This document shows positions 1-9,868 of a stretch of 9,868 bases of DNA, piece by piece (the first letter of the stretch is position 1; each line of letters opens with the position of its first letter). Position numbers and translations under genes: made by a program. Below the pieces are notes generated by a model, which did not search any database, was not told the origin of the DNA, and saw only the letters and a list, made by a program, of their open reading frames with translations. Source of the DNA: Caldithrix sp. (GTDB lineage Bacteria; KSB1; UBA2214; DYKH01); NCBI GenBank assembly GCA_020722685.1, contig DYKH01000175.1:1-9868 (forward strand), given 5' to 3'.

Positions 1-334
1 TCTCGGCGACCTCGTAGCGCGGCGGGAGCGCGCCCGCCACCGGTTTGAGCCGGACGACGGGCGGAAAGTACCCGCAGCGCCCGTGCAGCTCGGCCAGCAG
101 CGCGGCGGCGGCGAAGTTCAGCGCGGGCAGCGCCACGAGCAGCGCCTCCGTCTGCCATTGCGCGGCGGTGAGACCGGCGGCCTCGGCCAACGCGCGCGCG
201 TGCTCCGCGAAAGGCGCGTCGAGATCGAGCTGCGCGGGGATGTTGCGCACCTCGGTTATGGGCGCGCCGGTGAGCGCCTCGAGCTGCGCCAGGTGGTCGG
301 GGGTGAGGGGGTGGGAGTAATTGAGGATGAGCAT
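1..334 (-). CDS. csx15: Csx15 family CRISPR-associated protein, partial (3' end beyond window)
   Basis: Reading the minus strand from the ATG at 334 gives 111 codons without a stop, running off the window. The protein starts MLILNYSHPLTPDHLAQLEA, continues with AAQWQTEALLVALPALNFAA (about residues 57-76) and AELHGRCGYFPPVVRLKPV (about 81-99), and ends near YEVAE. I recognise this as Csx15, a small (roughly 120-140 aa) type III accessory family, so most of the protein is present. Csx15 has been grouped with CARF-like cyclic-oligoadenylate binders and ring nucleases, so a role in damping the Cas10 signal is plausible; that is family knowledge plus inference. The gene follows the CARF-HEPN gene by 10 nt and its GAGG Shine-Dalgarno overlaps that gene's stop, so it belongs to the operon. 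Codon use is extreme: only 8 of 111 codons end in A or T, unlike the AT-richer gene just upstream. Plus-strand open frames here are GC-driven shadows. Confidence 0.85.
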   Translation of the reverse strand, partial: MLILNYSHPLTPDHLAQLEALTGAPITEVRNIPAQLDLDAPFAEHARALAEAAGLTAAQWQTEALLVALPALNFAAAALLAELHGRCGYFPPVVRLKPVAGALPPRYEVAE

Positions 335-342
335 AATTGGTA

Positions 343-346
343 CCTC
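343..346 (-). promoter_or_regulatory. Ribosome binding site of csx15
   Basis: GAGG on the minus strand, 8 nt before the ATG at 334. It overlaps the TGA stop (345-347) of the preceding CARF-HEPN gene, which supports translational coupling and fixes the csx15 start. Confidence 0.6.
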
Positions 347-1823
347 ACAAATGTAAGTTTGGATGTGTTGCTTGCTTTAGCATTTTCTTAAAAGGATTTT
401 TTCCTACCACCCACGCAATAATTTCTGCGGTTTTCTCGCTGAAGTGCTGATATATTTCAGCCGTAACAGGAATTGTACCGTGTGCTAGGGTTGAACGATT
501 TCGACATTCCATTGAGGATGGTTTGCCTTGCGTCAGTTGTTCGTAGATGCCAAAAATAGGATGATGTTGGCCTCCGATAGCCAAAAGCGTCATTTGATCG
601 TTCAGCCCTAGACGTTCTGGAAGTGGATAACGTGCGCTCTCAGCAAATTTGGTCCGCAGTAAATTCAGATCGCCAACTGCTGCTGTCAGTTTGGCATAAT
701 CAGGTTTTTCCGTTGTACCAATTTCCCAGTCTCGCTTGAGACAAATGGTTGCACTCATTTCAAGACAGCGGTATAGACGGGCAATGGCATCATCATATTT
801 GCCAGCTTTGGCGCGTCGCTCGGCTGCGCAATAAATATCCACCATCCGATAAGGTTCACTGTTATTGCGGACGTTCTGCCAACTTTGCTCGATGCAATTT
901 AAGAATTCCAGGTTGGAAACCAAGTCCGATCTATCAATAGGCCAATAGTTCAAACGCTCCAGTTTTCCCATCAGAACTCGAAGTCTAGTCGCCAGACGGC
1001 GCTCTGTAGAATCCTCTTGGCGGCTGTGTGCAAAAGCATCCCAATCCACATACAAGTTAATCAATTCTTCCAAGATGTCTAATTGCCCTAAAATTGCTAC
1101 GTCTCCCACCGTGTCGCGCAGTGAACGACAAACAGTGCGCGCTGCATCATAGTCACCAGCGGAGAAATGAGCCTTAATTGCACCAAAACCGGTGTCGCCG
1201 AAATGCTCATAGGGATTCTGTAGTACTGTCAGCACTTCACTGAAAGGACGTATAATTCCCCTGATTTCTTCACCCATAAGGTATACGACTGGAAGTCGTT
1301 GCCAAAACGCAGCGGCAGACAGTGAAACGCCCATAACTTTCACGCCGCCGCTTACATCTATCACGATATGTTTTTGCGGCTCATTTTTGACAATCTCGCG
1401 TAATGTTCCATAGTTCGATGGTGCATCGGTCAAGCTAATCTCTCGCAAAACAATATCGTGCGCTGGGTCCAATCCAAGAGATTGTACAGCGGGATCATCG
1501 CGCACTTTCTCGGCATTACGACGCGATTCTTGTGAGTGAAGCAAGTATAATCTTTGCGGACGTAGCAGAAGTGTGGTAAGTACAATTGGCGATTCACGCA
1601 AACCAACGGAACAAACTAACACATCACAGGGGGGCAACTGCATCTTCTCGCGCCCAAGTTGGGGAATATATTGTTTTTCCAGTTCCAGGATGTCATCAGC
1701 ATTTGCCGCCTGTACTAATGCATTACGATCTGTAGTTGGAGTCTGAAACAGTGCCCATATCTCTTGAATGCGTTGCATAGCCTCTGTGGTTAACAATGGC
1801 TCGAGGTCAGCCGATGTAATCAT
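345..1823 (-). CDS. Csm6/Csx1-like CARF-HEPN ribonuclease, TIGR02710 (Cas02710) family
   Basis: 492 aa from the ATG at 1823. Family role: a stand-alone effector whose CARF domain binds cyclic oligoadenylate made by Cas10 and switches on a HEPN RNase that cuts RNA non-specifically. The Rossmann-like CARF domain spans about residues 65-200, with the first strand and loop VLVCSVGLRESP (68-79) and the second signature IVIDVSGGVKVMG (153-165). A helical region follows, then a C-terminal HEPN domain with the catalytic Rx4H motif RSTLAH (R443-H448). The CARF signature reads DVSGGVKVM where many relatives have D-x-T-G-G-T-K. There is no second Rx4H. An upstream in-frame TTG at 1850 would add 9 residues inside csm5; the ATG is preferred for its AAGGAG site 6 nt upstream. 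The gene lies 10 nt after csm5 and 10 nt before csx15, and is AT-richer than both (for example 27 G/C in 60 at 1561-1620). Position fits csm6, but the sequence fits TIGR02710 better than classical Csm6. Confidence 0.88.
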   Translation of the reverse strand: MITSADLEPLLTTEAMQRIQEIWALFQTPTTDRNALVQAANADDILELEKQYIPQLGREKMQLPPCDVLVCSVGLRESPIVLTTLLLRPQRLYLLHSQESRRNAEKVRDDPAVQSLGLDPAHDIVLREISLTDAPSNYGTLREIVKNEPQKHIVIDVSGGVKVMGVSLSAAAFWQRLPVVYLMGEEIRGIIRPFSEVLTVLQNPYEHFGDTGFGAIKAHFSAGDYDAARTVCRSLRDTVGDVAILGQLDILEELINLYVDWDAFAHSRQEDSTERRLATRLRVLMGKLERLNYWPIDRSDLVSNLEFLNCIEQSWQNVRNNSEPYRMVDIYCAAERRAKAGKYDDAIARLYRCLEMSATICLKRDWEIGTTEKPDYAKLTAAVGDLNLLRTKFAESARYPLPERLGLNDQMTLLAIGGQHHPIFGIYEQLTQGKPSSMECRNRSTLAHGTIPVTAEIYQHFSEKTAEIIAWVVGKNPFKKMLKQATHPNLHL

Positions 1824-1829
1824 AGCTTT

Positions 1830-1835
1830 CTCCTT
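1830..1835 (-). promoter_or_regulatory. Ribosome binding site of the CARF-HEPN gene
   Basis: AAGGAG on the minus strand, 6 nt before the ATG at 1823. It overlaps the csm5 stop codon (1834-1836) and decides the ATG at 1823 over the in-frame TTG at 1850. Confidence 0.75.
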
Positions 1836-2940
1836 ACTGAGCAATCTCAACCAACACCCAGCCCAACGGCGCGACCGGCTTCACGGCATCCTTCTTGCCG
1901 CTGACCACCACGCGGCGCGAGGTGGGGAATGGGTCGCCTGGCCGTCGGCGGCTTTGCTTACCGGCCTTATCTAGACGAAACTCGCTTACCAGTTGTTCAA
2001 ACAGACGTTCATCCTGCTGAAGATGCGTCCAGAACGTCTTGCCGTCCCACCCCGCGCCCCAGGCAATTTGCATAAAGGCCTGGTTGGGCGCGAGTTTCAC
2101 CCCTAGCAGTTGGCGATAGAAACCGGCAATGCGCTCGGCAGTGGGCGCGGGCGGCGCGACACCCTCGAACCATTCCGTCAGTCGCCGCAACCGCGCCCGG
2201 CTGTGCTTTTGCGTGCGCGGCAGCAGTTCATCCAGCCAGTGTTTGCGGTCGCCAAAGCCCAGTTTGGCGGCCAGCGGCGCGAACAGCGCGTCGTCAATGG
2301 TCAGGGAACCGTGAAATTCCACGTCGTTGGTTAACGCTTCCAACCCGATGGGCGATTGCGCCGCCCCTTGCGTCAACACCTGAGCTTTGACGGCGATCAG
2401 CCCCTCCCCGGCTTTCTGCGGCCCATGCAAGTCAGAAACGTGTAGAGCGCGCAGCAGGTCGTGGTTGGGGTCTTTGCCAAACAGCTTGCCCTCCAGCCGC
2501 TTCCCCGCCCAACTGCGACTGCGGCCTATATCGTCACGCTTGGGGCGCGGCATTCCCACCTCGCTCCAGCCAGTCCAGGCCAACGCGGTGCGGAATGCCC
2601 CCTTGAGCGAGGAGCCGGGGATGTACGGGCGGTCATAGGGGTCTTTGATAAACGGTTTCATCCGGGCGTCAGCTTTTTCGGAAGGCGGTTGGCCGCGCAG
2701 GGTGTAACGAAACAAATCCCGGTTCTGCATATCGGCCTCGGTCAGCAAACTGCCGGGTAGCGGGTAATGCCCACGCGGGTCGGGCTTTAACCGGTCTTCT
2801 TTAGCCTGCAAGACGGCATCCTCATCGAAAATCCAGGTTTGCCCGTTGTAGAGGATAAAATCAAAGCCCAGTCGCCATTCGTCGCCCGCGCCAATATGCA
2901 CGGGAGAGAGCGTGTGTAACGTCAAAGTGTACGTGGTCAT
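1834..2940 (-). CDS. csm5: Csm5, RAMP subunit of the type III-A effector complex
   Basis: 368 aa, usual for Csm5. A RAMP (Cas7-like) backbone protein that caps the 3'-crRNA end of the Csm complex and is needed for crRNA maturation and assembly in studied systems. Visible marks: N-terminal strand and loop LHTLSPVHIGAGDEW (8-22); the glycine-rich signature PYIPGSSLKGAFRTAL (105-120), typical of Csm5; a conserved AWGAGWDGKTFW stretch (293-304); and the C-terminal GWVLVEI (360-366). The frame stays open upstream to 3246, but that extension lies inside csm4 in another frame and has low-complexity, arginine- and proline-rich sequence. The ATG at 2940 overlaps the csm4 stop as ATGA and has GGAGG 6 nt upstream, so it is chosen. 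It is a core gene of the operon and more GC-rich than the CARF-HEPN gene that follows (38 G/C in 60 at 2461-2520). Confidence 0.93.
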   Translation of the reverse strand: MTTYTLTLHTLSPVHIGAGDEWRLGFDFILYNGQTWIFDEDAVLQAKEDRLKPDPRGHYPLPGSLLTEADMQNRDLFRYTLRGQPPSEKADARMKPFIKDPYDRPYIPGSSLKGAFRTALAWTGWSEVGMPRPKRDDIGRSRSWAGKRLEGKLFGKDPNHDLLRALHVSDLHGPQKAGEGLIAVKAQVLTQGAAQSPIGLEALTNDVEFHGSLTIDDALFAPLAAKLGFGDRKHWLDELLPRTQKHSRARLRRLTEWFEGVAPPAPTAERIAGFYRQLLGVKLAPNQAFMQIAWGAGWDGKTFWTHLQQDERLFEQLVSEFRLDKAGKQSRRRPGDPFPTSRRVVVSGKKDAVKPVAPLGWVLVEIAQ

Positions 2941-3992
2941 ACTGCGCCTCCATAACCCACCGCCACCGTCAGGCCAGAACGATAAACGGGATGAGGGACA
3001 GGTTCTTCCTCGCCCTGTGAATACCGTGGGCACACATCGGCCACGCGCCCAAACGGTGGGCGCACGCCATCCGGCGTCCCAAACGTTGCGCCCTCCTGCA
3101 CCAGGTTCAGGGCGCGGCGGCGCTGTCCCCGCTTTTGTGGTGAGTCCAGCCAGCCGCTCACGGTTTCGACCTTCCAGGCGGCGCGCCTGTGCTGGAAAGC
3201 CCCCATCTCTTCCTGGCGCGGCAGGTAGCGGCTGAGAGAAGTCCACAGCGTCTTGGGATCGGGCAGCTCGAGCATTTCACCTTGCGTAAATGCGCCCTTA
3301 CCATAGCCTACACTGCGTTCTGCACCCAGGCCGGCGTCGCCCAGGTCGCGCAGGAGATTGATGAACAAGGTCTTGTCCGCTGCCGGGTCGAGCCATTGCA
3401 CGCCGCACCACAAACCGCTCCCTGGTGCAAAATGCACCGCCCCCACGTGGAATAGATTGCTGGCATTGGAGCTGCGCTCGACGGCCACACGCGGGTGTTT
3501 TTCTACTTCCCACAGCTTGAGCGGTTCGCCTTTTCGCGGCGATTTCGGCAACTGCTGGTGTTCTTCCTTCGTCAACCAGACTTTGCCGTCTTGCAATTTA
3601 CGGCTGAGAGGCTCTATCTCTACCAGGGATTTACCGCCAAGCAGTTGGCGGTACAGGGCTTCAGAAACGAATTGCACCCGTTTCAGGTCTTTGGGACGCA
3701 CGCCGGCGGGCAAAGGGCGGTCATTGGGCAGCGCCGCCGCCAAGGGGACGGGAAAGAAACGCACCTCGCCTGCCAGGGGAAAGAGCGAAGTGAGCAGGAA
3801 TGGCGGCGTGTTGCTCAAGAACGGCTGCATCCAGTCCGCCACCGCCTGAGCGCCCTCAAGCCAAGCCAACCGCGCCGTCAGCGCCGCAAACAGGCTGTCG
3901 GATGACCAGAACGCGCGCGTTTCTTCCTGTCCCAACCCCTGCTCGCCAAAGTGAAAGTACGAGCCGGTGAGACTCCATAGTTCGAGTTTCAT
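2937..3992 (-). CDS. csm4: Csm4, Cas5-like RAMP subunit that holds the crRNA 5' handle
   Basis: 351 aa, within the normal Csm4 range. Csm4 (the Cas5 of type III-A) binds Cas10 and the 8-nt crRNA 5' tag at the foot of the complex (family knowledge). Visible marks: N-terminal beta strand MKLELWSLTGSYFHFGE (1-17), then SSDSLFAALTARLAWLEGA (30-48), a characteristic Csm4 segment; the glycine-rich loop GLGAERSVGYGKG (221-233); and the C-terminal block PPFGRVADVCPRY (312-324) followed by HPVYRSGLTVAVGY (334-347). The ATG at 3992 follows the csm3 stop by 7 nt and has a moderate GAGGG-type site inside the gap and csm3 end. The 3' end shares ATGA with csm5. No odd residues or frame breaks were seen. 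Confidence 0.93.
   Translation of the reverse strand: MKLELWSLTGSYFHFGEQGLGQEETRAFWSSDSLFAALTARLAWLEGAQAVADWMQPFLSNTPPFLLTSLFPLAGEVRFFPVPLAAALPNDRPLPAGVRPKDLKRVQFVSEALYRQLLGGKSLVEIEPLSRKLQDGKVWLTKEEHQQLPKSPRKGEPLKLWEVEKHPRVAVERSSNASNLFHVGAVHFAPGSGLWCGVQWLDPAADKTLFINLLRDLGDAGLGAERSVGYGKGAFTQGEMLELPDPKTLWTSLSRYLPRQEEMGAFQHRRAAWKVETVSGWLDSPQKRGQRRRALNLVQEGATFGTPDGVRPPFGRVADVCPRYSQGEEEPVPHPVYRSGLTVAVGYGGAV
2947..2951 (-). promoter_or_regulatory. Ribosome binding site of csm5
   Basis: GGAGG on the minus strand within the last codons of csm4, 6 nt before the ATG at 2940. Together with the ATGA stop/start overlap (2937-2940) it fixes the csm5 start and indicates coupling to csm4. Confidence 0.75.
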
Positions 3993-3999
3993 AGCGCCC

Positions 4000-4794
4000 T
4001 CACTTAATGGGAATATTGGTTTTGAGCCACTGCACGATATCCCGGAATTCCTTTGCTAGTTCTTGTACGCTGTCGAATTTCTTGGTATATTCGGCGCGCT
4101 CGCTGTAATCCGAGCCATTACGGACGTAGAGGTGGATATTCTCGAATTTGACTTTGCCGCTGCCACGTGAACCTGATCCGCCCAGGTAATCGTCTTCCAC
4201 GAGTTGCAGGGCATCCGTGACCACTTTGACGCGCTGGAAATCGGCATCCTCATAAATGCCGAAGACCAGTTCGGCAGGCCCGAACACCGCTCCTGCCGGA
4301 ACGCGCTCCAACGTGCGTGGGGTGGCGGCCGAGGTCACGCGGTCAATGGCGACTTCGGTTTTGAGTTCACCGTAGAGCAAGTCGGTGCGGGCATCTCGTA
4401 GCGCCTGCGCGCTCTCGTCGGTCAATTCGGCATCACGTACTACCAGGCGGGTGTGATTGGCGTACTCCATTTCGGCCGGTACACCAAACACAGTGCAGAC
4501 CGGACAACCCCCGTTCTTCTGGAAATCGGCCTGGGTTTTGCACGTGTGGATCGTTACCTGTCCAATAGGACGGTTTTGCGGTAGACCGAGCAACTTTTCC
4601 ATTTGCGAGCGCATCTTGCCGCGCAAGCTGGAGCCGGGGATATAAGGCCGCTTGGTCAGTGGGTTCCGAATGACGGCCTTATCCAGCCCGCCGATTTCCA
4701 GGTCGGTGCTTGATCCCCCGATATGCAGGCCGGTGAGCGCCTTGATTTCAGCCTCGATAAAAACACGTCCATAAAGTTTGATTTGGTTATCCAT
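4000..4794 (-). CDS. csm3: Csm3, Cas7-like backbone subunit and target-RNA endonuclease
   Basis: 264 aa, slightly longer than many Csm3 proteins. Csm3 polymerises along the crRNA and cuts the bound target RNA at 6-nt intervals (family knowledge). Visible marks: GLHIGGSSTDLEIGGLD (22-38), whose final Asp38 aligns by motif with the catalytic Asp33 of Streptococcus thermophilus Csm3; the RAMP signature RPYIPGSSLRGKMRS (49-63); a probable zinc site with H83, C85, C97 and C100 in the HTC...CPVCTVFG segment; and the C-terminal glycine-rich loop YLGGSGSRGSGKVKFE. All of these are intact, so RNA cleavage is expected. The start is supported by GGGAGG at 4802-4807, 7 nt upstream of the ATG. The gap is 15 nt from csm2 and 7 nt to csm4. 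Confidence 0.95.
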   Translation of the reverse strand: MDNQIKLYGRVFIEAEIKALTGLHIGGSSTDLEIGGLDKAVIRNPLTKRPYIPGSSLRGKMRSQMEKLLGLPQNRPIGQVTIHTCKTQADFQKNGGCPVCTVFGVPAEMEYANHTRLVVRDAELTDESAQALRDARTDLLYGELKTEVAIDRVTSAATPRTLERVPAGAVFGPAELVFGIYEDADFQRVKVVTDALQLVEDDYLGGSGSRGSGKVKFENIHLYVRNGSDYSERAEYTKKFDSVQELAKEFRDIVQWLKTNIPIK

Positions 4795-4809
4795 CGTATA
4801 GCCTCCCGA

Positions 4810-9647
<4,838 letters not shown>

Positions 9648-9652
9648 ACACA

Positions 9653-9658
9653 CCTCCT
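9653..9658 (-). promoter_or_regulatory. Ribosome binding site of cas10
   Basis: AGGAGG on the minus strand, 5 nt before the ATG at 9647. It overlaps the alternative GTG codon at 9651-9653, which excludes that codon as the start. Confidence 0.8.
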
Positions 9659-9700
9659 ACGAACGAGCGAAAAAGCGAATCAACGAGTGAGTGATTTCAA

Positions 9701-9746
9701 GTATCCAGCTTCCAGTATCAAGCTTCGAACATCTAATTTCCAGTAT
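9701..9746. repeat. Short imperfect direct repeats upstream of cas10
   Basis: The segment is built of overlapping variants of short words: GTATCCAG at 9701-9708, TCCAGTAT at 9711-9718 and again at 9739-9746, and AGCTT at 9707-9711 and 9721-9725. Such degenerate repeats are common between genes in some filamentous bacteria. No coding signal is seen here. Confidence 0.55.
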
Positions 9747-9747
9747 A
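9742..9747 (-). promoter_or_regulatory. Possible -10 element for the cas10 operon
   Basis: On the minus strand this reads TATACT, 5 of 6 matches to TATAAT, about 95 nt before the cas10 ATG. No good TTGACA-like box lies 16-18 nt upstream (a TTGATG is present only 12 nt away), so the call is weak. It is listed because the operon needs a promoter and nothing better is visible in 9648-9868. Confidence 0.2.
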
Positions 9748-9791
9748 CTCCTGTTATGCCATCAACGCATCAGAACTATTCCTGAATTTTC

Positions 9792-9807
9792 TCAGAGGTT
9801 TCTCTGA
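9792..9807. other. Small hairpin upstream of the operon
   Basis: Inverted repeat TCAGAG-GTTT-CTCTGA with a 6-bp perfect stem and 4-nt loop. An alternative longer pairing exists between CATCAGA (9768-9774) and TCTGATG (9803-9809). No run of T follows on either strand, so it is not a convincing intrinsic terminator; it could be an operator or chance. Confidence 0.35.
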
Positions 9808-9840
9808 TGTAGTTTCACCCATACTGCGCTATAGTTGAAT

Positions 9841-9868
9841 GGCGAATAGCGAATGGCGAATGGCGAAT
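9841..9868. repeat. 7-bp tandem repeat, four units, cut by window edge
   Basis: Four consecutive heptamers: GGCGAAT, AGCGAAT, GGCGAAT, GGCGAAT. The first is preceded by a similar GTTGAAT. The array reaches the last base and probably continues outside. Unit length and lack of spacers rule out a CRISPR array. Together with 9648-9840 this is the only stretch without a gene in the window. Confidence 0.8.

Noticed and set aside
45..391. Two overlapping plus-strand open frames (45-320 and 83-391)
   Set aside because: They are antisense to csx15 in very GC-rich DNA, have low-complexity Ala/Ser/Arg/Gly content and no family resemblance; the minus frame gives a recognisable Csx15.
1824..1850. TTG start at 1850 for the CARF-HEPN gene
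   Set aside because: It lies within csm5 coding sequence, and the AAGGAG at 1830-1835 is ideally spaced for the ATG at 1823.
2941..3246. 102-residue N-terminal extension of csm5
   Set aside because: It lies inside csm4 in another frame, is low-complexity Arg/Pro/Gly-rich, and the ATG at 2940 has a strong ribosome site and an ATGA overlap.
3358..3849. 163-codon plus-strand frame opposite csm4
   Set aside because: It is a shadow of csm4 on the opposite strand; no ribosome site or family likeness, while csm4 is certain.
9792..9807. Hairpin read as an intrinsic terminator
   Set aside because: The stem is only 6 bp and no T-run follows on either strand.
9780..9830. Possible end of a CRISPR repeat (GTTTC and GAAAC-like words)
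   Set aside because: The words occur once or in inconsistent spacing; no 25-37-nt unit is repeated before the window ends.

Overview
The window is a nearly complete type III-A (Csm) CRISPR-Cas operon. Every gene is on the minus strand, so it reads from position 9647 down to position 1. In transcription order: cas10/csm1 (7293-9647), an unexpected AlbA_2 (Schlafen-type)-NACHT NTPase gene (5216-7300), csm2 (4810-5223), csm3 (4000-4794), csm4 (2937-3992), csm5 (1834-2940), a Csm6/Csx1-like CARF-HEPN ribonuclease of the TIGR02710 (Cas02710) family (345-1823), and the first 111 codons of csx15 (1-334, cut by the window edge). All junctions lie between an 8-nt overlap and a 15-nt gap, each start has a purine-rich Shine-Dalgarno, and no internal terminator is visible. 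This looks like one translationally coupled transcript.

How the parts should work together (family knowledge): Csm2-5 and Cas10 form the crRNA-guided RNP. Csm3 cuts bound target RNA. Cas10 has an intact HD motif (ssDNase) and an intact GGDD palm (cyclic oligoadenylate synthesis). The CARF-HEPN protein is the expected cOA-activated RNase. Csx15 belongs to a small family linked to cOA binding or turnover, so it is a candidate off-switch. The NACHT protein is not a standard Csm component. It sits inside the core operon between cas10 and csm2, in 8-nt overlaps at both ends, and joins a STAND/NACHT ATPase to an N-terminal AlbA_2 domain. It is the most interesting gene here.

Composition is patchy. 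csx15 is extremely GC-rich (8 of 111 codons end in A/T), csm3-csm5 and cas10 are moderately GC-rich, and the NACHT and CARF-HEPN genes are clearly AT-richer. This suggests the accessory genes have a different history from the core complex.

The region upstream of cas10 (9648-9868) has no gene. It holds short imperfect direct repeats, a small hairpin and a 7-bp tandem repeat at the window edge. No CRISPR array, cas6, cas1 or cas2 is visible. The combination of Csx15 and a Cas02710-type effector, plus the style of short intergenic repeats, suggests a Chloroflexota (Anaerolineae-like) bacterium. That assignment is an inference from memory and is not secure.
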